Source: TMED14 sp041192685 (GTDB lineage: Bacteria; Bacteroidota; Bacteroidia; Flavobacteriales; Schleiferiaceae). Taken from it: 13,204 nt of DNA. The stretch lies in NCBI GenBank assembly GCA_041192685.1, contig JBEEMM010000030.1, forward strand, positions 1-13,204. Direction: 5' to 3'. This document shows positions 6,257-13,204 of the stretch, one piece after another. The notes under the pieces are model-generated. The model ran no database searches. It was not told the origin of the DNA and worked only from the letters and a program-made list of their open reading frames with translations. Every line of letters begins with the position of its first letter. The stretch's first letter is position 1. A program made the position numbers and the translations under genes.

Positions 6257-6784
6257 ATGAACACCTGGTATTTGTGGGGCTACATGGGCTCGGGAAAATC
6301 GTCCGTCGGGCGGGCAGTTGCCCAAAATTTAAATCTGGAATTCAAGGATTTAGATAAGATAATCATCGAAGAATCGGGCATGAGTATTTCAGATTTCATC
6401 CGCGATCGTGGGGAGTTGGCCTTTCGCAAGCTGGAGCGTCAACTGCTCCTGGAGAATGAAGACTTCAATGGAATATTCTCCTGCGGAGGCGGAACTCCCT
6501 GCTACTACGACAATGCCGAGTGGATGGTTTCTAAGGGGCAAGCCGTCTATCTCAGGGCCTCCCCAAGCTGGCTGCACCATCGCTTGGCTTCAAGCCGAAC
6601 TCGGGGTATAAAGCGTCCGCAACTAACGGGCGTTGCAGACCAGGATTTATCGGAATTTATTGCAAAGCACCTTTTTGAGCGCCAGCATTTCTATCAAATG
6701 GCGCAGCATAAAATTGCGGTGGACCAGAATTCGAAAGAGCAGGTTATCGAGAACCTGGAGCGCTTAATCAAACCAAATAGGTAG
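6257..6784 (+). CDS. aroK: Shikimate kinase
   Basis: Phosphorylates shikimate to shikimate 3-phosphate with ATP, the fifth step toward chorismate and aromatic amino acids. The 175-aa protein has the Walker A P-loop GYMGSGKSSVG (8-18), the shikimate and Mg contact aspartate D33 (DLD), R57 in the shikimate-binding FRKLE segment, the CGGGTP loop (76-81) and the lid arginine R120 (IKRPQL). Length matches the family. The start at 6257 puts the P-loop close to the N-terminus as usual. It is divergent from the tRNA-Lys unit. Its last 17 bp overlap tail to tail with the phosphoribosyltransferase gene on the other strand, so no space remains for a conventional terminator between them. Confidence 0.96.
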   Translation: MNTWYLWGYMGSGKSSVGRAVAQNLNLEFKDLDKIIIEESGMSISDFIRDRGELAFRKLERQLLLENEDFNGIFSCGGGTPCYYDNAEWMVSKGQAVYLRASPSWLHHRLASSRTRGIKRPQLTGVADQDLSEFIAKHLFERQHFYQMAQHKIAVDQNSKEQVIENLERLIKPNR

Positions 6785-7262
6785 CGCTCGGACTGTTCCA
6801 ATCGACCTCAACGCGCTCGTGCAGCCCAGTGCTCAGCGAAATTCCTTTGATGTCAGCCTTAACCGGGAAGCGTTTGTGATTGCGATCCACAAGTACCACG
6901 GTTGTAATTCGTCCCATGGACGCTGTCAGAAAGTAGGACAGGGCATAGAGCAGGGTTGCGCCAGAATTCAAAACGTCATCCACGACGACCACATGGGCGC
7001 CTTCTAGGCTTGATGCCGATGCGGAGGCTCGTGTTCCCTCCATGGTAGGCTGTCTTTTATTGACTTCGATTTCAATAAGTTCAGCGTCTACATGAGGCTT
7101 CAAATGCGTTTGGATTCGCTCTGCCAGACTGTAGCCTGAATTGCGGACCCCTGCAAGGACCAGTCGTTCTCCTTCGCGGTGGCGTTCCAGTACCTGCCAA
7201 GCCATGCGTTCCACGGTCCGCGCCATGCGGTGGTCGTCCAAAATGAGCGTGCGTTCTCCCAT
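6768..7262 (-). CDS. PyrR-like phosphoribosyltransferase
   Basis: A 164-aa type I phosphoribosyltransferase. Its PRPP-binding motif is VVVVDDVLNSGAT (91-103). The later segment LVDRNHKRFPVKADIKG (124-140), followed by a threonine and ERVEV, resembles PyrR, the uracil phosphoribosyltransferase and pyrimidine-attenuation regulator. Two usual PyrR features are altered: the first loop reads VRNSGYSLAERI rather than an RxRG form, and the PRPP loop reads NSGAT rather than TGRT. It may therefore be a related enzyme of different specificity, so no symbol is given. The ATG at 7262 lies 9 bp after the rlmD stop, indicating one transcript, and the 3' end overlaps aroK by 17 bp. I see no pyr genes nearby. 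Confidence 0.87.
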   Translation of the reverse strand: MGERTLILDDHRMARTVERMAWQVLERHREGERLVLAGVRNSGYSLAERIQTHLKPHVDAELIEIEVNKRQPTMEGTRASASASSLEGAHVVVVDDVLNSGATLLYALSYFLTASMGRITTVVLVDRNHKRFPVKADIKGISLSTGLHERVEVDWNSPSATYLV

Positions 7263-7271
7263 GGAATAAAT

Positions 7272-8702
7272 TTATGCTTCGCTAGCGGACTTTGCGCGCA
7301 ACAGCACCACCGATTCTACGTGAAAGGTTTGCGGAAACATATCAACACCCTGAACGGTCGCTACCTCGTAGGCCTCTGAGAGCATCTGAATGTCGCGCGC
7401 TTGGGTGGAGGGATTACAGCTGACGTACACGAGTTTTGGGGCTTTAATTCGAACGAGTTCTGCTACCACAGCGGGGTGCATGCCTTCGCGGGGCGGATCA
7501 ACCACCACCACGTCGGGACTACCATGGCGGGCTACAAATTCCGCGGTAAAGATTCGGCGCATGTCACCAACCTCGAAGGTGGCATTGGAAATTCCGTTCC
7601 GTTCTGCGTTCCGCACGGCTGCATCGACGGCTTCGCGCACGCTTTCAATTCCCACTACTTTGCCTGCGATTTGTGCCATAAACAAGGCGATGGTTCCGGT
7701 CCCGGTGTAAAGGTCATAAACGGTTTCTCCGCCCTTGAGCCCAGCTGCAGTCAATGCCACCGAGTAGAGTCGATGGGCCTGAAGCGGGTTGGTCTGGTAA
7801 AACGACTTGGGGCTAATCAAAAACTTAAGGGCCCGTCCGCCTTCGAGTGCGGGTTCCATTTCTTCTTCGAGTGACTCCACGCCATAGAACAGATTCAAGT
7901 CCACGTCGTACATGGAATCGTTGACCTTCTCGTTCAAGCCCCAATAAAGGCTCACGAGGCGATCAAACTTCTCCGTGATGCGGTGCATCATGGTAAATCC
8001 GTCGGGCCCTGGGTGCTCGCCCCACTGAATAATCATCATCCAATCGCCCGCTTGGTTGCTCCGGAGCATGGCCACGCGCAGCGCGCCTACCTTGGCACGG
8101 GGCTGCCAAAAGCTAATACCCAATGCGAGGGCTTCATCGCGGACTGCATTGCGGATTTGGTTTCCGTAGTCGGGAATGAGGTGGCAGTCCTGCACGTCCA
8201 AGATCTTATCCCAGAAGCCCGGTACGTGAAAGCCTAGGCCCGATTCGCTTGCTGCATCGGGATTGGCCTCGAGCTCAGCGCGGGTTCTCCATCGGTTGTT
8301 GGTGAAGCTGAATTCCGTTTTGTTGCGGTACCGAAAGGGCTCGGGTGCAGGAATAAAAGGGTGCCAGACCACGCCGTCGCGCGGAACAGACCCCACGCGA
8401 ACCAACTGCTCCTCGACCTCTGCGGCCTTGAATTCCGCTTGGCTTGGGTACCCAAGGTGCTGCCAAGGGCATCCGCCGCAGGATTCGGTATGCTTGCACG
8501 AGGGTTCCACGCGCAGCGGGGACGGGCTTACCACCCGGTCCACGCGCCCTTCGAAGTAGCTCTTTTTGCCCTTGATTACGCGAACGTCAACTACGTCACC
8601 TGGAGCTGCACCGCGAATTAATACTGTTTTGCCGTCGTCGGTCTTGCCCACGGCTACTCCACGCCCTCCGGCGCGGTCTACCTTAATGTTTTCTAGAATC
8701 AC
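7272..8702 (-). CDS. rlmD: 23S rRNA (uracil-5-)-methyltransferase, RlmD/RumA family
   Basis: An RNA m5U methyltransferase that uses S-adenosylmethionine. The closest functional match is the enzyme acting at 23S rRNA U1939. An N-terminal TRAM-type domain (about 1-60) is followed by the iron-sulfur cysteines C69, C75, C78 (SCGGCPWQHLGY) and C173. The Rossmann part has YQTNPLQAHRLY, the SAM motif YDLYTGTGTIALF (329-341), DPPREGMHP (402-410) and the catalytic C429 in YVSCNPSTQARD. The frame stays open upstream into the divergent rocD gene. The GTG at 8702 (MILENIKVDRAGG) is chosen because it starts at the TRAM domain, avoids that overlap and lies just after a -7-like element. This gives 476 aa. 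The paralogues RlmC and TrmA cannot be fully excluded, but the cluster cysteines and TRAM domain favour RlmD. It is followed by the phosphoribosyltransferase gene. Confidence 0.92.
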   Translation of the reverse strand: MILENIKVDRAGGRGVAVGKTDDGKTVLIRGAAPGDVVDVRVIKGKKSYFEGRVDRVVSPSPLRVEPSCKHTESCGGCPWQHLGYPSQAEFKAAEVEEQLVRVGSVPRDGVVWHPFIPAPEPFRYRNKTEFSFTNNRWRTRAELEANPDAASESGLGFHVPGFWDKILDVQDCHLIPDYGNQIRNAVRDEALALGISFWQPRAKVGALRVAMLRSNQAGDWMMIIQWGEHPGPDGFTMMHRITEKFDRLVSLYWGLNEKVNDSMYDVDLNLFYGVESLEEEMEPALEGGRALKFLISPKSFYQTNPLQAHRLYSVALTAAGLKGGETVYDLYTGTGTIALFMAQIAGKVVGIESVREAVDAAVRNAERNGISNATFEVGDMRRIFTAEFVARHGSPDVVVVDPPREGMHPAVVAELVRIKAPKLVYVSCNPSTQARDIQMLSEAYEVATVQGVDMFPQTFHVESVVLLRAKSASEA

Positions 8703-8706
8703 AGGG

Positions 8707-8714
8707 TAAAGGTA
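8707..8714 (-). promoter_or_regulatory. -7-like element (TACCTTTA) before rlmD
   Basis: TACCTTTA on the minus strand differs from TAnnTTTG only in the last base. It is followed by CCCT and then the proposed GTG start at 8702. The four-base gap is the same as for the two elements at 2523-2530 and 2541-2548, which supports both the promoter and the GTG start. Confidence 0.4.
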
Positions 8715-8720
8715 GGGGAC

Positions 8721-8728
8721 TATCTTTG
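8721..8728 (+). promoter_or_regulatory. -7 element (TATCTTTG) of rocD
   Basis: An exact TAnnTTTG match, ending 16 bases before the rocD ATG, which implies a leader of about 12 nt. No good -33 box is visible at standard spacing. It shares a 42-bp divergent spacer with the rlmD promoter. Confidence 0.6.
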
Positions 8729-8744
8729 GGTAAATCCTTGCATC

Positions 8745-10007
8745 ATGAAGCCCCACGACTACATCTCCCTGGAAGACCGCTACGGTGCCCATAACTACCA
8801 TCCTCTGCCGGTGGTTCTTCAGCGCGGAGTTGGGCCCTACGTATGGGACGTCGAAGGCAAGAGGTATTTCGACTTTTTGAGTGCATACAGTGCGGTAAAT
8901 CAAGGGCATAGCCATCCTCGTATCATTGAGGCTCTAGTGGATCAAGCCAAAACCCTCGCCCTAACGTCTAGGGCCTTTCACAACGACCAACTTGGGGCCA
9001 TGGAGGAGGCAATGGCTACCCGATTTGGCTACGACAAGGTTTTGGCGATGAATTCTGGGGCAGAAGCGGTCGAGACCGCCCTTAAGCTCGCCCGCCGCTG
9101 GGCCTACGACGTCAAAGGGGTAGCGCCCGACCAAGCCCTAATTCTTGTGGCCCAGCAGAACTTTCACGGCCGTACGTCAACTATTGCCTCCTTCTCGAGC
9201 GATCCCGATTCTTATGGTGGATTCGGTCCTGCCATGCCCGGATTTCAAATAATTCCCTACAACGACCTTCTCGCCTTGGAGCAGGCCCTTGCCAATCCCA
9301 ACGTGGCTGCCTTTTTGGTAGAACCCATTCAGGGCGAAGCGGGGGTTAATATGCCCTCAGACGACTACATGGCCGGGGTTGCGGCCCTCTGTCGGTCAAA
9401 AAAGGTGCTTTTTATGGCCGACGAAATACAGACAGGCATCGGCAGAACCGGATCTTGGCTGGCCACCTGCGGCAGCTGCGGCTGTACCGGCGGGCGTTGT
9501 GAGCGAGACCCTAAAACCTATGTGCGTCCCGACGTACTCATACTAGGCAAAGCTCTTTCGGGCGGAGTCTACCCAATTTCAGCGGTCCTGGCCGACGACG
9601 CAGTAATGCTTACCATCAAGCCGGGCCAGCACGGATCCACCTTCGGAGGCAATCCCATTGCGGCCAGAGTAGCCCAAGCGGCACTTCAAGTAGTTGAAGA
9701 CGAAATGCTTATGCAGCGTGCACGCCGCCAGGGAGCGCATTTTAGGGCGACCTTAGAACGGGAGTTTGCATCCAATCCATTGGTAGTCAAGGTTCGCGGT
9801 CGCGGACTCCTGAACGCGGTGGTCATCAACACCCCCGAAGATTCTGATTTGGCCTGGAACATCTGCTTGGCCCTAGCAGCCAACGGGGTACTCGCCAAGC
9901 CAACGCACGGAAGCATCATTCGCTTTGCTCCGCCATTGATTCTCACCGACGCAGAGATGGACGATGCCCTGTCTCGCATCGTTAGGACGGTGAATGAATT
10001 CCAGTAA
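8745..10007 (+). CDS. rocD: Ornithine--oxo-acid aminotransferase
   Basis: A PLP-dependent class III aminotransferase that converts ornithine and 2-oxoglutarate to glutamate semialdehyde and glutamate, linking arginine and proline metabolism. In the 420-aa protein the opening YGAHNYHPLPVVLQRG (14-29) is typical of ornithine aminotransferases. NSGAEAVETALKLAR (103-117) and FHGRTSTIASFS (140-151) form the cofactor phosphate and ring pocket. EPIQGEAGV (193-201) and ADEIQTGIGRTG (225-236, with D226 at the pyridine nitrogen) follow. K269 in ILGKALSGG is the PLP lysine, and STFGGNP (298-304) closes the site. Between the DE motif and K269 lies an insert with C242, C245, C247 and C252 that could bind a metal. 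The gene is divergent from rlmD and ends before the outer-membrane operon on the other strand. Confidence 0.94.
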   Translation: MKPHDYISLEDRYGAHNYHPLPVVLQRGVGPYVWDVEGKRYFDFLSAYSAVNQGHSHPRIIEALVDQAKTLALTSRAFHNDQLGAMEEAMATRFGYDKVLAMNSGAEAVETALKLARRWAYDVKGVAPDQALILVAQQNFHGRTSTIASFSSDPDSYGGFGPAMPGFQIIPYNDLLALEQALANPNVAAFLVEPIQGEAGVNMPSDDYMAGVAALCRSKKVLFMADEIQTGIGRTGSWLATCGSCGCTGGRCERDPKTYVRPDVLILGKALSGGVYPISAVLADDAVMLTIKPGQHGSTFGGNPIAARVAQAALQVVEDEMLMQRARRQGAHFRATLEREFASNPLVVKVRGRGLLNAVVINTPEDSDLAWNICLALAANGVLAKPTHGSIIRFAPPLILTDAEMDDALSRIVRTVNEFQ

Positions 10008-10048
10008 ATAGGGGCTTCAGTAGCCTCAGCAATTGGCCGAGGTTGTTC

Positions 10049-10291
10049 TCAGTCCTTAGGGGGCCAAGTCGCAATCCAGTCTTGGTACATCCCGTTAAAA
10101 CTCTTGTGAACGCTTTCTAAAAATTCCGGACTAACCGTAGCCCAAACGGCTGCAGGGCTTGGGAAGCGGTCGATGGGGTAGCGGTAGGATTGCTTCATCG
10201 GACCCGCCTCGATTTCAACCAGGTAGTTCGTGCCAAAATGAAAGAGTTGGATGCGAAAGGTCGGGTGGGGTAGTTGGTCTACAACGCGCAT
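10049..10291 (-). CDS. Small conserved-type protein, 80 aa, unknown function
   Basis: An 80-aa soluble protein without signal peptide or membrane segment. The pattern HPTFRIQLFHFGTNYLVEIEAG, an aromatic-rich beta hairpin followed by KQSYRYP and a C-terminal helical part ending WIATWPPKD, reminds me of a short family widespread in Bacteroidota with no assigned function. That is from memory and unverified. It starts 9 bp after the stop of the TonB-dependent receptor gene on the same strand and is probably the last gene of that operon. The 41 bp between its stop and rocD contain only weak, mismatched hairpins with no T-run. Confidence 0.72.
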   Translation of the reverse strand: MRVVDQLPHPTFRIQLFHFGTNYLVEIEAGPMKQSYRYPIDRFPSPAAVWATVSPEFLESVHKSFNGMYQDWIATWPPKD

Positions 10292-10300
10292 GATGAATGG

Positions 10301-12445
10301 TTAAAAGTCCGCCCGAAGACTAAGATTTATTAGTCTGTTTGTGAGGTAGTTGGGCACAGCATATTGGCTGGCGGTACTGATGTCCATTACCCAAAAATAA
10401 CTCGCCGTATTGCGGATTTCCAGAAGATTATAGGCCTCCAGCGCGATTCGGGGATGGATTCCGCGCCAAGCGGGCAAAACACGTTCAAAGCCTAGGTCCA
10501 TCCGGCGGTAGGGCGGGGCTTTGAAGGGTTTAGGGTTTTCAAGGGGCAGTCCAAAGGGGAATCCGCCCGTAACGTTGGCCACTAAATAGACCCTGTTATT
10601 GGGTTGACCAGGGAGGTGGTCTTCTATGCGCATGCTGAAGGCGAATCGATAGTCGGTTCCGCGCCGTTGCCAACCCTCATCGAACTGTTCGCGGGCCCTG
10701 AAAAGCGACAGCGATACCCAAGATTCGGCGTCGCCAACCCAAGTGCTGTGCAGTTGCTGGTCCAGTCCATAAATGATGGCTCTCCCGGGCTGGGTTCCGA
10801 GGTAGCGAATTCGCATGCCGTCTTGCTCGAAGGCAAATGCCCGATCCTGGTACTTGAGGTAGGCTTCAATTTGGTACATCCACGGTCTGCCTAGTCGCGT
10901 ACCGTAAAGCTTGGTTCCAGCAATTAAATGCCAGGCGTGCTGCATACGGGCGTCGGTTTCGAGCCCGTTAGCCGTCCAGTTGCGGAGTTCGCGCACCGTT
11001 GCGGTTTGCGCGTAGCTTCCCGCGTTGAGGTAGGCGAGCCAAGTGCTTTGGCCAGTGGGGCTTAGGGAAAGCGAGGCCCTTGGGCTCCATCGCCACTCCT
11101 CCGAGCGGCTGTCGCGCAGTATTCTCTGGCCAAATCGCAGATGAACCGTTCGATCAGGGCCAACCCAGTTCTTACTCCAGGTCATCGATGCCCAATTTTT
11201 CACGTTGTTTAGGAGTCCGGCGCTTTGAAGTACCGAATACAATTCCAAGGTGGAGTCCGCAGTATAGGATGTGTCGTTCGGTCCAATGGCGACTATCGTA
11301 GGCTGGTGCATTAGGCTGTAGCCGGCAGAGTCGAGATTGATCCATTCCTGCACTCGATCCTGGGCAAACTGCATGCGCTGGCCAATGGTCCAGTTGAGCT
11401 GCGCGGACTCGCTAAGGATGTGGCTCCCGCGCAGGGCGGTGTGCAGGTCTCGCACCCAGAGGTCATTGCGGGCATAGCGCTGAAAGCCTCCACTGCCGCG
11501 CAGGTAACTGATTTCGCCAAACTGGTCTGAACCCATGTTGCTGTTGACGTCGCCTAGTCGGTAGGCGGACTCGATGTCGGAATGCTCTACTTCCAAGGCC
11601 TGAGAAAGGCTGGCCTCGGCATCGATGACGCTTCGCTGGCCGAAGGCCCGACGCGTTCTCCACCCAGCAAACCCATTTTGAAATCCATAGTATTCCGTAC
11701 CGGCCATGGCAACCTGGAGCCGGAGCACCTGAGTAACGGTTCCGAATTCTGTGGTTCTGCTCTCGGGGGAGAGGCGGAATCCGTTTTGCTGCACAATGCC
11801 CAAAAATTCGTGGTGCCAAGCGCCATGGCGGCCGGACCAAACCACCTGTGCGTCGCGGGAGTCCGCCCTAAAGTCGCCAAACACGTCGCCGGTTCGGGCA
11901 AAAAGCACATTGCTTCGGTACCGAATGCCGATGCCAAGGTTGCCCTGCCAGACGGTTGCTCCGCCCGAAAAACCCCCGAGCCTAACCCGCGCGCGGGACG
12001 AATCAACCCTTCGGTAGTTCACCTCAAGGGCAGAGGCGAGTTTGTCGCCCAATTCGGCGTTAAATCCGCCTGCGGTAAAGGTCAAGGACGATACAAGGTC
12101 TGGGTTGAGCACGCTAAGGCCTTCTTGCTGCCCCGACCGGGCAAGCTGGGGGCGGTAGAGTTCAAAACCGTTAATGTAGACGAGGTTCTCGTCGTAGGTG
12201 CCCCCTCGCACGCTGTACTGGCTGCTGAGCTCGTCGCTGGCCACTACGCCGGGGAGGGTGCGCAAAAGCGACTCTACGGAGCCTGTGGCGGTACCAAGGC
12301 CTCCCAAAGTAGCGGACTTTAATCGAACTTCACTGGTCTGAGCACGAACGCGTTCTCCGGTAACCGTCGCCTCCTGCAGCAGGGTTTTGCGCGGAGTGCT
12401 GTCCTGGAGGGCCGCTAACAGCAGGGCGGCGGCAAGTGCACTCAA
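10301..12445 (-). CDS. TonB-dependent outer-membrane receptor
   Basis: A 714-aa TonB-gated outer-membrane transporter; the substrate is unknown. After a hydrophobic leader (LAAALLLAAL) and a possible TonB box (EATVTGERV, 25-33), the plug domain runs to about residue 145, with ESLLRTLPGVVASDELSSQY, VRGGTYDENLVYINGFEL and FTAGGFNAELGDKLASALEV. The rest is a long beta-barrel with repeated amphipathic aromatic strands, and the C-terminus NRLINLSLRADF ends in phenylalanine as outer-membrane proteins do. It lacks the carboxypeptidase-regulatory domain often fused to such receptors in this phylum. A protein with that kind of domain is encoded just upstream. The only start that fits is TTG at 12445, because a TAA in the same frame (12449-12451, the stop of the upstream gene) lies only one codon before it. 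This gives a signal peptide with no basic residues, which is unusual. Confidence 0.9.
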   Translation of the reverse strand: MSALAAALLLAALQDSTPRKTLLQEATVTGERVRAQTSEVRLKSATLGGLGTATGSVESLLRTLPGVVASDELSSQYSVRGGTYDENLVYINGFELYRPQLARSGQQEGLSVLNPDLVSSLTFTAGGFNAELGDKLASALEVNYRRVDSSRARVRLGGFSGGATVWQGNLGIGIRYRSNVLFARTGDVFGDFRADSRDAQVVWSGRHGAWHHEFLGIVQQNGFRLSPESRTTEFGTVTQVLRLQVAMAGTEYYGFQNGFAGWRTRRAFGQRSVIDAEASLSQALEVEHSDIESAYRLGDVNSNMGSDQFGEISYLRGSGGFQRYARNDLWVRDLHTALRGSHILSESAQLNWTIGQRMQFAQDRVQEWINLDSAGYSLMHQPTIVAIGPNDTSYTADSTLELYSVLQSAGLLNNVKNWASMTWSKNWVGPDRTVHLRFGQRILRDSRSEEWRWSPRASLSLSPTGQSTWLAYLNAGSYAQTATVRELRNWTANGLETDARMQHAWHLIAGTKLYGTRLGRPWMYQIEAYLKYQDRAFAFEQDGMRIRYLGTQPGRAIIYGLDQQLHSTWVGDAESWVSLSLFRAREQFDEGWQRRGTDYRFAFSMRIEDHLPGQPNNRVYLVANVTGGFPFGLPLENPKPFKAPPYRRMDLGFERVLPAWRGIHPRIALEAYNLLEIRNTASYFWVMDISTASQYAVPNYLTNRLINLSLRADF

Positions 12446-12448
12446 GAG

Positions 12449-13072
12449 TTAGCGCTTTTTGAGCGATTCAAAAAACTGCGCCCAAGCAAAGGGGTTGCTC
12501 AAGCGCCCAAGAATGGCGCTCGCTCCGCTGTTGCCGTAGAACCGGCCTGCGTTGTAAAGCTGCTGCTCTTGGGCCTGAATGATGTATCGTTGCATCTCGT
12601 TGGAACTCATGCCCATCTGCGAAGCTTTCTCCTTAAGTGCCTGTATGGCAAGATTTTGAAGAGCAACGTCGCGTTCTGTAGTTTCGATTTTCATGCGCAG
12701 AAGCTCGCGATTGAGGTCTTCGGGGCGGGGCCAGGGGTAGAGCGTCACCTCGTCGAGTTCGACGCTGTTCCAACGCATGTACACGGTGGCGAGGTAGCTT
12801 GTGCCATTAAGGGAGTCCGATACCCAAAGTCGCTCATCCTCAAAGCCCAAGCGTCTGAAACGGATGCTGTCTCCCGGCACCGCCGTGATGCTAAAGAAAC
12901 CGTCGTCTCCCGAAGTGGTCGTAGTCGACCGACCGCTAATCCAAAGCCTGGCATTGGGTATAGTTTGCAGGCTTGTGTCGCTGGTTAGAAGGATGCCACT
13001 GACCTGCACTACGTTCTGCGCCCCTGCGGCGAGCGTCAAAAGTGCACATGCTAGGGCCAAATAATGCTTCAT
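12449..13072 (-). CDS. Secreted protein with carboxypeptidase-regulatory-like domain
   Basis: A 207-aa exported protein. It has a signal peptide (MKHYLALACALLTLAAGAQ), then a carboxypeptidase-regulatory-like beta-sandwich (about 22-110) with IPNARLWISGRSTTTTSGDDGFFSITAVPGDSIRFRRLGFE, the fold fused to many Bacteroidota TonB receptors. The C-terminal half (about 115-207) is charged and helical, with Q- and E-rich stretches (QRYIIQAQEQQLYNAG), and ends in SLKKR. It is probably periplasmic or associated with the outer membrane. The ATG overlaps the TGA of the preceding gene (ATGA), and the TonB receptor starts 3 bp after its TAA, so the genes are one operon. A role as accessory to that receptor is inferred from position and domain, not shown. 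Confidence 0.86.
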   Translation of the reverse strand: MKHYLALACALLTLAAGAQNVVQVSGILLTSDTSLQTIPNARLWISGRSTTTTSGDDGFFSITAVPGDSIRFRRLGFEDERLWVSDSLNGTSYLATVYMRWNSVELDEVTLYPWPRPEDLNRELLRMKIETTERDVALQNLAIQALKEKASQMGMSSNEMQRYIIQAQEQQLYNAGRFYGNSGASAILGRLSNPFAWAQFFESLKKR

Positions 13073-13204
13073 AATTCGGTAGTAAAGTTAGTGAGGTTGC
13101 CTACCTCGTCCCGAACCCTTACCACAAGGTTGCCCTTGGTGCTGCCGGCGTCGGCATACATGGAGTTGGATTTTAGGTCCAAATGCCCCCAGATCCATTT
13201 TCCA
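13069..13204 (-). CDS. C-terminal end of an unidentified gene (partial)
   Basis: The last 44 codons of a gene entering from the right edge on the minus strand, ending in TGA at 13069-13071 that overlaps the ATG of the next gene. The visible part contains KWIWGHLDLKSNSMYADAG, then GNLVVRVRDEVGNLTNF. The strand-turn-strand pattern with RVRDEVGN resembles the end of an immunoglobulin-like or other beta-rich extracellular domain. Family cannot be assigned from so short a piece. The tight overlap marks it as an upstream member of the receptor operon. Confidence 0.68.
   Translation of the reverse strand, partial: GKWIWGHLDLKSNSMYADAGSTKGNLVVRVRDEVGNLTNFTTEL

Noticed and set aside
8703..8915. Upstream in-frame extension of the rlmD reading frame (71 more residues).
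   Set aside because: It lies antisense to the 5' end of rocD, covers both predicted promoters and does not resemble any part of RlmD. The GTG at 8702 matches the domain start.
10008..10048. Possible bidirectional terminator between rocD and the 80-aa gene.
   Set aside because: Only short, mismatched stems (CCTC/GAGG and GGGGCT/AGCCTC) and no T-run on either strand.
11582..12322. A 246-codon open frame on the plus strand inside the TonB receptor gene.
   Set aside because: It is entirely antisense to a convincing receptor, has no recognisable motif, and such shadow frames are expected opposite GC-rich coding sequence.

Overview
The window reads as a chromosomal segment of a Bacteroidota bacterium, most likely a member of the Flavobacteriales. 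Four things point there: TAnnTTTG -7 promoter elements before several genes, a SusC-like TonB-dependent receptor with a separate carboxypeptidase-regulatory-type partner, a GH92 glycosidase, and a fused alpha/beta 2-oxoacid dehydrogenase E1. Base composition looks moderately GC-rich by eye. There are no insertion sequences, phage genes, CRISPR arrays or rRNA genes. Genes are densely packed and most are housekeeping.

Layout, left to right. 1-2518 (minus strand) is a compact run: a 2-oxoglutarate/Fe(II) oxygenase, trmD, then the 5' part of a secreted GH92 alpha-mannosidase that runs off the left edge and is broken by an internal deletion with a frameshift near 541-556. A 34-bp divergent spacer separates this run from the fused E1 gene (2553-4514, plus). 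Next comes a 72-aa orphan gene with its own promoter and terminator (4594-4812). 4916-6181 (minus) holds tRNA-Lys(TTT), tRNA-Leu(GAG), a lipoprotein-type msrB, a small lipoprotein gene and tRNA-Val(TAC). Shikimate kinase aroK (6257-6784, plus) overlaps tail to tail with a PyrR-like phosphoribosyltransferase, which lies downstream of rlmD on the minus strand. Ornithine aminotransferase rocD (8745-10007, plus) is divergent from rlmD. The right end (10049-13204, minus) is an outer-membrane operon: the tail of an unidentified gene, a secreted 207-aa carboxypeptidase-regulatory-like protein, a 714-aa TonB-dependent receptor and an 80-aa small protein.

Functionally this is a mix of translation maintenance (trmD, rlmD, three tRNAs), amino-acid metabolism (aroK, rocD, an E1 enzyme of branched-chain or pyruvate type), oxidative repair in the envelope (msrB lipoprotein) and outer-membrane uptake. 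I see no convincing new multi-gene defence or biosynthetic system. The observations most worth checking are the broken GH92 gene, the TTG-initiated receptor whose frame continues directly from the stop codon of its neighbour, the cysteine-rich insert in RocD, and several -7 elements so close to start codons that leaderless mRNAs are likely.
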